DNA from: Polynucleobacter campilacus
Lineage (GTDB): Bacteria > Pseudomonadota > Gammaproteobacteria > Burkholderiales > Burkholderiaceae
Assembly (NCBI RefSeq): GCF_002206625.1
Contig: NZ_NGUP01000003.1
Span: 81,789 to 125,273, forward strand
Reading direction: 5' to 3'
DNA length: 43,485 nt
How positions within the stretch are numbered: the stretch's first letter is position 1; each line of letters opens with the position of its first letter. The notes beneath the pieces are model-generated. The model ran no database searches. It was given only the letters and a program-made list of their open reading frames with translations, and was not told where the DNA came from. The position numbers were made by a program, and so were the translations under genes. This document shows positions 1 to 9,583 of this stretch, piece by piece.

Positions 1-970
1 AATGCTCTTCTTCAATGCAGTATTCAATAGCTTGGTAATAGGCTGTTTCAAAGTGTAGGCAAGGGATATGTTCTATTGCACCCCAATATCTTCCATAGGC
101 CTTAGAAGAGTCTTTATCAACCACTAGTAGTGAGGCAGCTATGGGGGTTTGATCACGCTGGGCGATGATGAGATGTAAATTGTCTGGCATACGCTGTGCC
201 CACAACTTAAAAAGGGCTTCATTTAAGTAGGGGCTAGATAGATGCTCGAGATAGGTATTTTGATAACAGCGGTAAAAGAATTCCCAGTCTTGATCATTGG
301 ATAATTTCCCAGGAACGTGCCTAAAGCTAATCTGCTCTCTAGAGACTTGCTCTCGTTCACGCCGAATATTTTTACGACGCTTCATCGTCAGGACGGCTAA
401 AAAATGCTCAAAACTTTTGAAGGCTTGGTTATGCCAGTGAAACTGTACCGAGTCACGCAACATAAATCCTTGATCTTCAAATGCTTGAGCCTCAGAGGCT
501 AATGGAAACAGGGCATGCGCAGACGAGAGATGATTGGCCACCAATAATGATTTGAGCCCCGCAATGATGTTCGAGTAAATTTCTGATGTATTTTTTTCAG
601 GAGAGTGCAGGATGCGAGCGCCTTGAACGGGGGTAAAGGGGATGGCGCAAAGTGCTTTTGGGTAATAGCTCATGCCCTGTTGTTCATAAGCTTGTGCCCA
701 TGACCAATCAAAGACAAACTCTCCGTAAGAATGTTGCTTTAAATAAAGGGGTAGTGCCCCGACCAATGTATCTTGCTCTCTTAAGCCAAGATGGACAACC
801 TGCCAGCCAGTATTACCTCCTACGCATCCAGTTTCTTCAAGGGCGGATAAGAATGCGTGATTTAAAAAGGGCCCTGCATCCCTAGGTAAAAGCTTGTTCC
901 ACTCAGATGCAGGTATCTTGGCAATACTGTCAATAATTTCTAGCTGATATTGATCTGCTTGTGTTGCCAT
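1..970 (-). CDS. GNAT/FemAB-like N-acyltransferase (COG3146/DUF482 type), 3' end cut by window
   Basis: The minus strand reads open from an ATG at 970-968 to the left edge, giving about 323 codons without a stop. The C-terminus is therefore outside the window; family members are usually nearer 380-390 residues. The translation begins [18 protein letters not shown] and contains ALPLYLKQHSYGEFVFDWSW and LTMKRRKNIRRERE, which I recognise from the COG3146 'peptidogalycan biosynthesis' family, a GNAT-fold relative of FemAB acyltransferases. The substrate is not established, so no specific reaction is claimed. Its start codon overlaps the stop of the upstream glyoxalase gene (TAATG), which suggests translational coupling in an etfQO-gloA-acyltransferase operon. 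Family assignment is fairly sure; function is not. Confidence 0.75.
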   Translation of the reverse strand, partial: MATQADQYQLEIIDSIAKIPASEWNKLLPRDAGPFLNHAFLSALEETGCVGGNTGWQVVHLGLREQDTLVGALPLYLKQHSYGEFVFDWSWAQAYEQQGMSYYPKALCAIPFTPVQGARILHSPEKNTSEIYSNIIAGLKSLLVANHLSSAHALFPLASEAQAFEDQGFMLRDSVQFHWHNQAFKSFEHFLAVLTMKRRKNIRREREQVSREQISFRHVPGKLSNDQDWEFFYRCYQNTYLEHLSSPYLNEALFKLWAQRMPDNLHLIIAQRDQTPIAASLLVVDKDSSKAYGRYWGAIEHIPCLHFETAYYQAIEYCIEEEH

Positions 971-1356
971 TAACGCTGGATGAGTTCTATCTTATAACCA
1001 TCGGGATCAGTTACAAAGGCAATGATGGTGTCACCACCAGCTACAGGACCAGCCTCGCGAGTGACATTACCGCCTGCTGCTTTAATCTTCTCGCAAGCAG
1101 CATAAGCATCTGGTACGCCAATTGCAATATGCCCATAAGCGGTGCCTAAGTCATATGAAGAGACCCCGTGGTTGTAGGTGAGCTCAATTTCAGCCTGGCC
1201 ATCTGCGTTGCCTTTACCAAAGGCAACAAAGGCTAGGGAATATTTCTGATCAGGGCGTTCGGTAGTGCGCAGTAAATTCATACCTAAAACTTTGGTGTAG
1301 AAATCAATCGAACGATTCATATCGCCGACGCGCAGCATAGTGTGAAGGATCATCAT
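970..1356 (-). CDS. gloA: Lactoylglutathione lyase (glyoxalase I)
   Basis: This 128-residue protein of the vicinal oxygen chelate fold isomerises the hemithioacetal of methylglyoxal and glutathione to S-lactoylglutathione in the cytoplasm. It aligns by eye with E. coli GlxI along its length: [20 protein letters not shown] at the N-terminus, [17 protein letters not shown] and [10 protein letters not shown]. The four metal ligands of the nickel-type enzyme are present as His5, Glu58, His76 and Glu124. The size matches the short bacterial Ni-dependent class. It lies 2 bp downstream of etfQO and overlaps the next gene by one base, so it is almost certainly in one transcript with both. It probably protects against the methylglyoxal made when carbon flux is unbalanced. 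Confidence 0.95.
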   Translation of the reverse strand: MMILHTMLRVGDMNRSIDFYTKVLGMNLLRTTERPDQKYSLAFVAFGKGNADGQAEIELTYNHGVSSYDLGTAYGHIAIGVPDAYAACEKIKAAGGNVTREAGPVAGGDTIIAFVTDPDGYKIELIQR

Positions 1357-1358
1357 AT

Positions 1359-3029
1359 TTACATTGCCGAGTAGTTAGGGCCACCACCACCTTCTGGTGT
1401 GATCCAGATGATATTTTGGCCAGGGTCTTTAATATCGCACGTTTTGCAGTGGACGCAGTTTTGCGCATTAATCTGTAAACGGGGCTTACTGTTGGTTTCT
1501 ACATATTCATAAACACCTGCAGGGCAATAGCGTTGCTCTGGACCAGCATAAGTCTTCAGGTTGACATCTACTGGCACAGAATCATTCTTCAGAGTTAAAT
1601 GACTGGGCTGATTCTCGGCATGGTTGGTGTTAGAGATAAATACCGATGACAGGCGATCAAAGCTAAGCTTCCCATCAGGCTTTGGGTAGATGATCGGTTG
1701 ATGATGTGCTGCGGGCTCTAGACATTCATGATCCGCATGTTTGACATGAGCTGTCCATGGCACATTACCGCCCAAGAGTTTTTGCTCTAAGCCAACCATC
1801 AGAGTCCCAAGGTAGAGCCCTTTAGACATCCAGGCCTTGAAGTTACGAGCTTGATTTAGTTCTGTATGCAACCAGCTATTTTGGAATGTGGCTGGATAGG
1901 CAGAGAGAACATCAGCAGAGCGATTTTCAGATATAGCAGCTACTGCCGCTTCTGCAGCCAACATACCTGTTTTGATTGCAGCATGACTGCCTTTAATACG
2001 TGATGCATTTAAGAATCCTGCATCACAACCAATGAGTGCGCCACCTGGAAAGACTGTCTTAGGCAAGCTATTTAATCCACCAGCAGTTAGTGCACGTGCA
2101 CCGTAAGCAATTCGCTTGCCGCCTTCAAATGTTTCACGGATCTTGGGATGCAATTTATAGCGTTGGAATTCTTCAAAAGGAGAGAGGTAAGGATTTTTAT
2201 AAGAAAGCCCAACCACCAGGCCAACAGCTACTTTGTTATCCCCTAAGTGATACAGAAAAGAACCGCCATAGGTATCACTCTCCAATGGCCAGCCGGCAGT
2301 ATGAACAACTAGACCCGGCTTACTCTTAGAAGGCTCAACTTCCCAAAGTTCTTTAATGCCAATACCGTAGCTTTGTGGATCAGCATCTTTATCTAAAGCA
2401 AACTTAGAAATGAGTTGCTTGCCAAGATGGCCACGAGATCCTTCAGCAAAGAGGGTGTATTTGGCGCGCAGTTCCATGCCAAGCTGGAACTGATCGGTTG
2501 GTTTACCTTCTTTATCCAGACCCATAGAGCCGGTAATGACGCCACATACTGCGCCTTGCTCGTTATATAAAACTTCTGCCGCCGGAAAGCCGGGGAAAAT
2601 TTCTACACCAAGGCTCTCTGCTTGTTGCCCTAGCCAGCGAGTGACATTCGCTAGACTAACGATATAGTTGCCTTCATTTTTAAAGCAGTGAGGCAAGATC
2701 CAATTGGGAACTTGATAAGAGTTATCAGCTGTCAGGAATAAAAATTCATCTTGACTAACTTCGGTTTCAAGCGGGGCACCCATTTCTTTCCAGTTGGGAA
2801 AGAGCTCAGTAAGTGCCTTGGGGTCCATGACAGCTCCAGACAGAATATGGGCGCCAATTTCAGAGCCTTTTTCAAGAAGGCAGACACTGATATCTTTGCC
2901 AGAGGACTGGGCCAATTGTTTGGCTTTAATTGCTGCGGATAGACCAGCGGGGCCACCACCAACGATGACTAAGTCATAGTCCATAGACTCCCTAGGCCCA
3001 AATTGCTCTACGAGTTCTGCAGCATTCAT
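1359..3029 (-). CDS. etfQO: Electron transfer flavoprotein-ubiquinone oxidoreductase
   Basis: A 556-residue membrane-associated flavoprotein that passes electrons from the electron transfer flavoprotein to ubiquinone, linking acyl-CoA and amino acid dehydrogenases to the respiratory chain. An N-terminal FAD-binding Rossmann motif is seen at about residues 20-33 ([13 protein letters not shown]). The quinone-binding middle domain contains [12 protein letters not shown] and [13 protein letters not shown]. The C-terminal ferredoxin-like part carries the [4Fe-4S] cysteines in [11 protein letters not shown] and [16 protein letters not shown]. Length and layout are those of the bacterial family. It is the first gene of a minus-strand operon with gloA and the GNAT-like gene, and is divergent from scoA, whose CoA-transferase role also concerns acyl-CoA metabolism. 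Confidence 0.96.
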   Translation of the reverse strand: MNAAELVEQFGPRESMDYDLVIVGGGPAGLSAAIKAKQLAQSSGKDISVCLLEKGSEIGAHILSGAVMDPKALTELFPNWKEMGAPLETEVSQDEFLFLTADNSYQVPNWILPHCFKNEGNYIVSLANVTRWLGQQAESLGVEIFPGFPAAEVLYNEQGAVCGVITGSMGLDKEGKPTDQFQLGMELRAKYTLFAEGSRGHLGKQLISKFALDKDADPQSYGIGIKELWEVEPSKSKPGLVVHTAGWPLESDTYGGSFLYHLGDNKVAVGLVVGLSYKNPYLSPFEEFQRYKLHPKIRETFEGGKRIAYGARALTAGGLNSLPKTVFPGGALIGCDAGFLNASRIKGSHAAIKTGMLAAEAAVAAISENRSADVLSAYPATFQNSWLHTELNQARNFKAWMSKGLYLGTLMVGLEQKLLGGNVPWTAHVKHADHECLEPAAHHQPIIYPKPDGKLSFDRLSSVFISNTNHAENQPSHLTLKNDSVPVDVNLKTYAGPEQRYCPAGVYEYVETNSKPRLQINAQNCVHCKTCDIKDPGQNIIWITPEGGGGPNYSAM

Positions 3030-3107
3030 TCCAATTCCTCAAAAATACGCTTTTTAGCCCCATTAGTTTAGTGCGAATAGCTAAAAACCAATTTGCTGCC
3101 TCAGTAG

Positions 3108-3146
3108 TGCCTAAGGAGCACCTAAGGAGCACCTAAGGAACACCTC
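3108..3146. repeat. 11-bp tandem repeat with CCTAAGG cores
   Basis: Three consecutive 11-bp units (TGCCTAAGGAG, CACCTAAGGAG, CACCTAAGGAA) plus a partial fourth starting CACCTC sit in the divergent etfQO/scoA intergenic region. Each unit contains the near-palindrome CCTAAGG, and CCTGAGG recurs just downstream around 3166-3172. The period equals about one helical turn, so all cores face the same side of the DNA. This could be an operator array or only a slippage-born repeat; no regulator is assigned. Confidence 0.75.
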
Positions 3147-3219
3147 AGCTACCTAGACTTAGGACCCTGAGGCGTTATGATTACTTTTTTACCCATTTTG
3201 GCAATATTAGGAAAAAGTG

Positions 3220-3921
3220 ATGAATAAAACCTACCCATCAGCAGAAGATGCCTTGCGGGATATTTTAAAAGACGGACAAAAACTCGGTGTTGGTGGTTTT
3301 GGTCTATGCGGCATTCCTGAGGCCTTAATTGAGGCAGTGAAACAACTTGGCGCGCAAAATTTGACCGCAGTATCGAATAACGCGGGCGTAGATGGCTTTG
3401 GCTTAGGTCTTTTATTGAACTCTCGTCAAGTAAAGAAGATGGTTGCTTCTTATGTTGGTGAGAATAAAGAATTTGAGCGTCAATATCTTGCAGGCGAACT
3501 GGAGCTAGAGTTCACCCCACAAGGTACCCTGGCAGAAAAATTGCGCGCTGGTGGTTGCGGCATTCCTGCTTTTTATACAAAGACTGGTGTTGGTACATTG
3601 GTTGCTGAGGGTAAAGAGGTAAAAGAATTTGATGGTGAAAAATACATCATGGAGCGCTCCATCATTACTGACATTTCTTTAGTAAAAGCTTGGAAGGCAG
3701 ACCGCTCAGGTAATTTGGTTTATCGACACACTGCTCGTAACTTCAACCCAGTGGTTGCTATGGCAGGAAAGATTACGGTGGCTGAGGTGGAAGAGATTGT
3801 TGAGAATGGCGTTTTAGATCCTGCCGAGATTCATACTCCAAGTATCTACGTGCATCGCCTTGTGATTAATACAAGTCCTGAGAAGCGAATTGAGCAGCGC
3901 ACTATTTCGGCTGCACGCTAA
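3220..3921 (+). CDS. scoA: 3-oxoacid CoA-transferase subunit A
   Basis: The alpha subunit (233 residues) of succinyl-CoA:3-ketoacid CoA-transferase, which moves CoA from succinyl-CoA to acetoacetate. The glycine-rich CoA-transferase I signature is at about residues 25-36 ([12 protein letters not shown]). [15 protein letters not shown] and [18 protein letters not shown] follow, then [14 protein letters not shown] near the C-terminus. I chose the ATG at 3220 rather than the GTG at 3217 because AGGA at 3209-3212 then has a 7-nt spacing. The gene precedes scoB by 39 bp with its own ribosome binding site between. A 3-oxoadipate transferase (PcaI) is the main alternative, but the sequence resembles ScoA of Burkholderiales and no aromatic catabolic genes are nearby. 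Confidence 0.92.
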   Translation: MNKTYPSAEDALRDILKDGQKLGVGGFGLCGIPEALIEAVKQLGAQNLTAVSNNAGVDGFGLGLLLNSRQVKKMVASYVGENKEFERQYLAGELELEFTPQGTLAEKLRAGGCGIPAFYTKTGVGTLVAEGKEVKEFDGEKYIMERSIITDISLVKAWKADRSGNLVYRHTARNFNPVVAMAGKITVAEVEEIVENGVLDPAEIHTPSIYVHRLVINTSPEKRIEQRTISAAR

Positions 3922-3960
3922 TTACCCCATAGAACACTTAAAGAATTTAGGAAGATCAAA

Positions 3961-4611
3961 ATGCCTTGGACTAGAGATGAGATGGCAGCACGTGCTGCCA
4001 AAGAGTTAAAAGACGGTTATTACGTAAACTTGGGAATCGGCATTCCCACCTTAGTCGCCAATCACGTGCCTGCAGGTATAGAAGTATGGCTGCAATCTGA
4101 AAATGGTTTACTGGGTATTGGACCATTTCCAACGGAAGATCAGATTGATGCTGATCTGATCAATGCTGGAAAACAAACCATTACAACTTTGCCTGGCTCT
4201 TCCATTTTTTCATCAGCTGATGCTTTTGGCATGATTCGTGGTGGAAAAATCAATATTGCATTTTTAGGTGCGATGCAGGTAAGCGAGCAGGGCGATATTG
4301 CCAATTGGATGATCCCTGGCAAGATGGTTAAAGGCATGGGCGGTGCGATGGATTTAGTTGCAGGCGTAAAGCATGTAGTGGTCTTGATGGAGCATGTTGC
4401 CAAAAAGAAAGATGGCTCAGAAGAGCTCAAGATTCTGCCTAAATGCACCTTACCGTTAACTGGTGTGGGCGTGATTAGTCAGATCATCACCGATCTTTGT
4501 GTTTTGGATGTCACTCGCTCTGGTTTGATCTTGGCTGAATTGGCTCCTGGCGTGACTAAAGAGGAAGTGATCGCCAAAACTGGTGCCCCTGTCGATACAA
4601 GCGGTTTTTAA
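3961..4611 (+). CDS. scoB: 3-oxoacid CoA-transferase subunit B
   Basis: The beta subunit (216 residues) partners ScoA. It carries the catalytic glutamate in [10 protein letters not shown] at about residues 47-56, the residue that forms the covalent glutamyl-CoA intermediate in this family. Other family signatures are [17 protein letters not shown] near the N-terminus, [14 protein letters not shown] in the middle and [18 protein letters not shown] at the C-terminus. The ATG start has an AGGAAG ribosome binding site about 5 bp upstream. With ScoA it allows ketone-body or polyhydroxybutyrate-derived acetoacetate to be used. The next gene starts 35 bp downstream without an obvious terminator, so read-through is possible. 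Confidence 0.93.
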   Translation: MPWTRDEMAARAAKELKDGYYVNLGIGIPTLVANHVPAGIEVWLQSENGLLGIGPFPTEDQIDADLINAGKQTITTLPGSSIFSSADAFGMIRGGKINIAFLGAMQVSEQGDIANWMIPGKMVKGMGGAMDLVAGVKHVVVLMEHVAKKKDGSEELKILPKCTLPLTGVGVISQIITDLCVLDVTRSGLILAELAPGVTKEEVIAKTGAPVDTSGF

Positions 4612-4646
4612 CCCTGTTTATCGTTTAATGAAATAATGGGATCACC

Positions 4647-6509
4647 ATGTCGGGATCCCATCATTCACAGTCAGCAATACTAAAAACTCAGAAGAGTACT
4701 GAGCTTGATCCCTCGTTGCATGCCCACAAGAAGGGTGATGCGCAGCATAGCCATAGCAAGCAAGTTTCAAATCAAAACCTACTTTTAATTGCTCTTGTCC
4801 TTACGCTTGGTTTCGCAGGAGTTGAGGGAACCGCTGCTTATTTTGCCAATTCTTTGGCCTTGATCTCTGATGCTGGTCACATGGTGACCGATGCTGCTGC
4901 TCTAGGTTTAGCGCTCTTGGCGCAAATTATTTCTCGTCGACCACCTTCACCAAAACATTCTTTTGGCTTTGGTAGAGCAGAGGCATTAGCCGCTTTTGTG
5001 AACAGCATTGTGATGTTGGCCTTGGTTGCATGGATTGTGTATGAGGCGATTAGCCGTTTCTATGAACCACATAAAGTTGATGGATTAACCGTTACTGTCG
5101 TCGCTGCCATTGGCCTAGTAATGAATATTGTGGTTGCCTGGGTTCTATCGCGTGATAAGAAAAGCGTTAATACCCGCGCCGCCCTAGTTCATGTCATGGG
5201 TGACTTGCTTGGATCGATCGCTGCCTTGATTGCTGGTGTTGTTATTCAGTTGACGGGATGGATGCCAATTGATGCGATTCTATCTATTCTGGTTTCTCTT
5301 TTGATTCTCAAATCAACCATTTCTATTCTCAATGAGTCTTATCACTTCCTCATGGAGGGTGTACCGCTCCATATCGATTATTTGCAAGTGGGAAAAGATT
5401 TGAGGGGGGTACCTGGCGTATTAGCTGTACATGATCTACATGTTTGGGAGATGACGCCTAGCTTTCCAGCATTGATTGGCCATATTGAAATTGCTGAAAT
5501 GCAAGAGTGGCCGCAAATTTTGTCACTTATCAATACCATGCTTTTAGATCAACATGGCATTGACCATGTGACTTTGCAGCCTGAGGTATTTGGCACCATG
5601 GATGATCACACTCATGATGAGCCTTTGCAAGATGAGGCGAGTTCAGCGCCAGTCAATCACCAGGGCGATACCTTTTATGTGCAGTGTAGTGATGGCAGTC
5701 ATCGCATGGCTTACCACGCCTGGGGCAATCCCAGAAATCCAAAAGTATTGCTATGCGTGCATGGATTGACAAGGCGCGGAAGTGACTTTAAGACTCTGGC
5801 TGAAGCAATGTGTAATGACTATTACGTGGTTTGCCCAGATATCGTTGGTAGGGGAGACTCTGATCGCTTAAGTAATCCAATGCAATATGCTGTTCCACAG
5901 TATGTTGCTGATATTGCTCAGCTAGTAAAAACGCTAGGGGTATCTCAGGTCGATTGGTTTGGAACTTCAATGGGTGGTTTGATTGGCATGGTTTATGCAG
6001 CGATGCCAAATTCTCCAATCCGTAAAATGTTGATTAACGATGTGGGGCCAAAAATTGAGGCTGAAGCTATCAAGCGCCTAGGCTCCTACGTAGGCCAACC
6101 TTTTTCATTTCCTAACCGTGCCGATGCCTTAAATAGGCTCAATACTATCTGTGCTAGCTTTGGTGAGCATACCCCGGATGAGTGGGAAACTTATAACGGC
6201 CCTATGCTGATTGAACGTAATGGCCTATGGATCATGCATTACGACCCGGATATTGCCGTACCGTTTGCTGCTGTAAACCCCATCATGGCCAAGGCGGGCG
6301 AGATGGCGATGTGGCATGCATTTAAGCAAATTCATATTCCAATGTTGATCGTGCGTGGCGCCCAATCAGACTTGCTCTCTGCAGCTACGGTTACTGAGAT
6401 GTGTAAAGTAAATCCGTATGCTCATAGTATTGAGATTCCAAATGTGGGTCATGCACCTGCATTTGTAAAAAAAGAACAAGTTGCTCTAGCGCAAGAATTC
6501 TTTAGCTAA
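4647..6509 (+). CDS. Fusion: CDF-family zinc/cation efflux transporter + alpha/beta hydrolase
   Basis: One uninterrupted 620-residue frame joins two complete proteins. Residues 1 to about 315 are a CzcD/ZitB-like cation diffusion facilitator: a His-rich N-terminus, six hydrophobic segments, and the paired metal-site motifs HxxxD in TM2 (ISDAGHMVTDAAAL) and TM5 (HVMGDLLGS), then a cytoplasmic CTD with HDLHVWEMTPSFPAL. A short acidic/His linker (MDDHTHDEPLQDEASSAP) leads to an alpha/beta hydrolase: oxyanion-side VHGLTRRGSDF, nucleophile elbow FGTSMGGLIG, acid in RGAQSDLLS and histidine in NVGHAPAFV. CDF proteins are normally about 300-330 residues. The hydrolase normally stands alone next to relA in relatives, as I recall. 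An internal ATG at 5598 could also make the hydrolase separately. Confidence 0.85.
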   Translation: MSGSHHSQSAILKTQKSTELDPSLHAHKKGDAQHSHSKQVSNQNLLLIALVLTLGFAGVEGTAAYFANSLALISDAGHMVTDAAALGLALLAQIISRRPPSPKHSFGFGRAEALAAFVNSIVMLALVAWIVYEAISRFYEPHKVDGLTVTVVAAIGLVMNIVVAWVLSRDKKSVNTRAALVHVMGDLLGSIAALIAGVVIQLTGWMPIDAILSILVSLLILKSTISILNESYHFLMEGVPLHIDYLQVGKDLRGVPGVLAVHDLHVWEMTPSFPALIGHIEIAEMQEWPQILSLINTMLLDQHGIDHVTLQPEVFGTMDDHTHDEPLQDEASSAPVNHQGDTFYVQCSDGSHRMAYHAWGNPRNPKVLLCVHGLTRRGSDFKTLAEAMCNDYYVVCPDIVGRGDSDRLSNPMQYAVPQYVADIAQLVKTLGVSQVDWFGTSMGGLIGMVYAAMPNSPIRKMLINDVGPKIEAEAIKRLGSYVGQPFSFPNRADALNRLNTICASFGEHTPDEWETYNGPMLIERNGLWIMHYDPDIAVPFAAVNPIMAKAGEMAMWHAFKQIHIPMLIVRGAQSDLLSAATVTEMCKVNPYAHSIEIPNVGHAPAFVKKEQVALAQEFFS

Positions 6510-6522
6510 GACTTGATTGCCA

Positions 6523-8535
6523 ATGGCAAATGTTCCTAGCAAACCAATATATATTGACGCTTGGTACGGAGAGCCAGCAGAAGCACATGCTGCTGGCGCC
6601 TTTTCAATTCTGCAGGCCCTTGCTCTAGATGAGGCTACATTAACTGCCGCTAGTAATATTGCGCGTACCCATGGCAGAGAAGCGCTGATTAAGCTGATTG
6701 GTGAAGAGCCTGCAAAGTTATTAATTGGCTACCGGGGTCTACGTCAGGCACAAGCAAAATTAGTGCGTGATGACGGCGGCTTAAGTGTCGCAGGCCAAGA
6801 AGAGATGTTGCGCAAGATGCTGTTAGCTTTCGGCGATGATCTTCGGGTAGTCCTCATCTATTTGGCTTCTCGTCTGCAAACGCTGCGCTGGATTACGCAT
6901 GAAGAAATAGCTATGCCTGCCCCTTGGGCTAGAGAGATTCTTAATATTGACGCCTCACTGGCCAATCGCTTGGGTATCTGGCAAATGAAGTGGGAGATGG
7001 AGGACCTGGCTTTTAGAGCAATGTCGCCCGATACCTATCGCGATATTGCCAAGATGCTGGATGCTAAAAGAATAGAGCGCCAATCATTCATTGATCGGAT
7101 TGTTTTACAACTTCAAGAAGAATTGAAGCTAGCGCATATCAATGGCGAGGTTCTTGGGCGACCAAAACATATCTACAGTATCTGGAAGAAAATGCAAGGC
7201 AAGTCACTGGACTTCGCTGATCTTTATGATGTGAGAGCATTTCGTGTCCTAGTGACGGATGTCAAGTCTTGCTACACAGTCTTAGGCATCGTGCACAATA
7301 TCTGGCAACCAGTGCCACGTGAGTTTGATGATTACATTGCGCGCCCCAAACCAAATGGATACCAATCACTCCATACAGTAGTCATGAATGAAGATGGCAC
7401 AGCCTTTGAGATTCAGGTTCGTACTCAAGATATGCATCAACAAGCAGAGTATGGTTTAGCAGCCCACTGGCGTTACAAAGAGGGCGCTTATATTGGCATG
7501 CCTACTCCACCCAATTCTGCCAAGGCAAGTAAACCTGGTGTTATCCACCAACAAGGTACCGATAGCGCAGAAGTTGCCTATGAAAGACAGATTGCTTGGG
7601 CAAGGCAGCTTATCTCTTGGAAAGAGGATGCCTGGGAGCAGCTCAAGCATCACGAGATTGATGATCACATCTACGTACTCACACCCTTAGGTAAAGTCAT
7701 TTCCTTAGAAAAAGGCTCTACGCCAGTTGACTTTGCCTATGCTGTGCATACTAACTTAGGCCATCGCTGCAGGGGTGCACGCGTCGATGGCGCAATGGTG
7801 CCTCTAGAGACTGCCTTGCAAAATGGCCAAACCATTGAGATTGTTGCTGTCAAGCACGGCGGCCCTTCGCGCGATTGGATAAGTCCAGATAAACATTATT
7901 TACGCTCCCATCGAGCGCGTTCGAGAGTGCGGGCTTGGTTCAATGCTCTCGATGACGAAGAGGCCGGTCTTACAGCAAAGCCTGTAGAAACTAAGACTGA
8001 GTTCACCCCAGAAGAAAAAGAAGCCACTCCAGAAATTGTTTTGCGCAGCAGCACTCGTAAAACCGGACAGAGTAGCGATGTCTTGGTAGTGGGCGTAGAT
8101 TCTTTGCTGACACAATTGGCGCGTTGCTGCAGGCCAGTCCCGCCGGATACGATTGCAGGGTTTGTAACTCAAGGTAGAGGTGTTTCCATTCATCGTCGCT
8201 CATGCAAAACCTTTAGAGGACTTTTGGAAAGGGCTCCTGAACGCGTGATTCAAACTGCCTGGACAGCAAGGAGTCAATCAACTCGAGAGCATGATCAAAA
8301 GCGTGTGTTCCCAGCAGATTTGGTGGTGACTGGCTTAGATCGCCAAGATCTCATGCGTGAGCTATTTGAGATCCTGACTAGACAAGGGGTGCACGTGATT
8401 GATTTGCGTAAATCTGCTAAAAAAGGTCTAGCCCAGATCCTCTTAACAGTGGAAGTGCAGGATTCTGAAGTATTGCGCCTCATCCAAAATGGTCTAGAAG
8501 AAGTTAAAGGGGTCACCCAAGTGCGTCGTCGATGA
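6523..8535 (+). CDS. relA: GTP pyrophosphokinase, RelA type (monofunctional (p)ppGpp synthetase)
   Basis: About 670 residues, synthesising (p)ppGpp on stalled ribosomes. The N-terminal HD hydrolase region is degenerate: no HDxxED is visible, and MLLAFGDDLRVVLIYLASRL occupies the equivalent stretch. The synthetase domain has GRPKHIYSIWKKMQGK, YDVRAFRVLV and EFDDYIARPKPNGYQSLHT; the ExDD motif at about residue 267 is typical of monofunctional RelA rather than SpoT (RxKD). A TGS domain (YVLTPLGKVISLEKGSTPVD), a zinc-finger region with CCRPVPPDTIAG, and a C-terminal ACT domain follow. ATG 6523 is preferred over the in-frame TTG 6517; neither has a strong ribosome binding site. The gene begins 13 bp after the fused hydrolase stop. 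Confidence 0.95.
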   Translation: MANVPSKPIYIDAWYGEPAEAHAAGAFSILQALALDEATLTAASNIARTHGREALIKLIGEEPAKLLIGYRGLRQAQAKLVRDDGGLSVAGQEEMLRKMLLAFGDDLRVVLIYLASRLQTLRWITHEEIAMPAPWAREILNIDASLANRLGIWQMKWEMEDLAFRAMSPDTYRDIAKMLDAKRIERQSFIDRIVLQLQEELKLAHINGEVLGRPKHIYSIWKKMQGKSLDFADLYDVRAFRVLVTDVKSCYTVLGIVHNIWQPVPREFDDYIARPKPNGYQSLHTVVMNEDGTAFEIQVRTQDMHQQAEYGLAAHWRYKEGAYIGMPTPPNSAKASKPGVIHQQGTDSAEVAYERQIAWARQLISWKEDAWEQLKHHEIDDHIYVLTPLGKVISLEKGSTPVDFAYAVHTNLGHRCRGARVDGAMVPLETALQNGQTIEIVAVKHGGPSRDWISPDKHYLRSHRARSRVRAWFNALDDEEAGLTAKPVETKTEFTPEEKEATPEIVLRSSTRKTGQSSDVLVVGVDSLLTQLARCCRPVPPDTIAGFVTQGRGVSIHRRSCKTFRGLLERAPERVIQTAWTARSQSTREHDQKRVFPADLVVTGLDRQDLMRELFEILTRQGVHVIDLRKSAKKGLAQILLTVEVQDSEVLRLIQNGLEEVKGVTQVRRR

Positions 8536-8567
8536 ATGATTGCTCGACATAAAAGCCAAAAGATCTC

Positions 8568-9353
8568 ATGCTCAATTTAAAAACCTTATTTTTTCTGATT
8601 CTAATTTCAGCAGGATCTTTACTCACCGGCTGCGCAGGTGTTAAATCCGATCAAGCCTCTGTTGTACAAATTCCCAGCGAGGAGTGGTGGAGGGGCGCTT
8701 TAAGTGGACGCCAAAAACAGCCAGCATCAGAAAAGCAATCCGCGATTCAAGCTGACGCCAATATTCAAAAAAACTTTGCATTGGTGCGACAAAAAATGAT
8801 CGCAACAAGCGCAATTCCTTTTACTATTGGTTTTTCAGAAAGTGTTGATATCAATGCCTTTGCTAGCATGCAAAATGGGCAGCAGCTTATTATTTTTACA
8901 GCTGGCTTTGTAAAAGTTTTTGGCAACGATCCTGATGTGTTGGCAACTGTACTTGGCCATGAATTAGGACATCATCAGTTAGGGCATACTCAGCCCGACT
9001 ATGGAAAGGATAGAAATACTCTGATTAATGTGGCGAGCCAAAGCCTAGGTATGCTCTCGAGTTACTTTGTTCCTTTTAGCGGTTTTTTAGTCGGCAATGC
9101 CGTTAAGGGCGCTGGACTCACCTATAGTCGGGATGATGAGCGTGACGCTGATCAATTCGGTATGAAGTTAGCTTTAGCGGCCGGATTCTCGCCCTGTGGA
9201 AGCTATCGCTTTTCTTCGAAGATGAGCCAATTAGGCCAAAGCTCCTCACTCACTTTCCTTTCTACTCACCCTGGTAGCGACGAGCGAAAGAAAAATTCAG
9301 AAGAATTTAGCCTGCTACAAAAAAATGAATCTTGTGAAAAGGTCGGAAAGTAG
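8568..9353 (+). CDS. M48-family zinc metallopeptidase, lipoprotein
   Basis: A 261-residue exported lipoprotein with an N-terminal signal (LKTLFFLILISAGSLLTGCAG) whose lipobox LTGC places the lipidated cysteine near residue 22. The zinc-binding motif HELGHH is at about residue 129, with the third ligand probably the glutamate of YSRDDERDADQFG. LASMQ-like and THPGSDERKKN segments are typical of the M48 group C (LoiP/YggG or BepA-like) peptidases. These act in periplasmic quality control of outer-membrane proteins. No TPR region follows, so the short YggG-like type is likelier than BepA. It follows relA by 32 bp and precedes tRNA-Val; the specific substrate is unknown. Confidence 0.88.
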   Translation: MLNLKTLFFLILISAGSLLTGCAGVKSDQASVVQIPSEEWWRGALSGRQKQPASEKQSAIQADANIQKNFALVRQKMIATSAIPFTIGFSESVDINAFASMQNGQQLIIFTAGFVKVFGNDPDVLATVLGHELGHHQLGHTQPDYGKDRNTLINVASQSLGMLSSYFVPFSGFLVGNAVKGAGLTYSRDDERDADQFGMKLALAAGFSPCGSYRFSSKMSQLGQSSSLTFLSTHPGSDERKKNSEEFSLLQKNESCEKVGK

Positions 9354-9464
9354 GTATCAAGGCCCATCCTCTGGGTTATCACTCAGGACTTAGATAAGCT
9401 GCTCATGAACTAAAAAATAGGGATGTCTGGGCAAATAAGGCCATTAGGGTAAAATTGTCAGATT

Positions 9465-9541
9465 AGGCTCGTAGCTCAGCTGGTTAGAGCACCACCTTGA
9501 CATGGTGGGGGTCGTTGGTTCGAGTCCAATCGAGCCTACCA
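9465..9541 (+). tRNA. tRNA-Val (GAC)
   Basis: A 77-nt cloverleaf with acceptor stem AGGCTCG/CGAGCCT, D-arm GCTC...GAGC, anticodon stem CCACC/GGTGG with loop TTGACAT (anticodon GAC), T-loop GTTCGAGTC and an encoded CCA end. A TAAAAT hexamer at 9450-9455 is a plausible -10 box, about 10 bp upstream, but no good -35 is visible. Confidence 0.97.
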
Positions 9542-9583
9542 ACGAATAAGACCCAAAGGGGAATGCCAAAGAGTGGTGAACCC

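Noticed and set aside
2732..2979. Open frames on the other strand or frame inside etfQO and many similar ones elsewhere
   Set aside because: They overlap strongly conserved genes, lack ribosome binding sites and show no recognisable motifs; they are shadow frames.
6523..8535. Bifunctional SpoT/Rel with ppGpp hydrolase activity
   Set aside because: The HDxxED hydrolase motif is not seen and the synthetase motif is ExDD, typical of monofunctional RelA.
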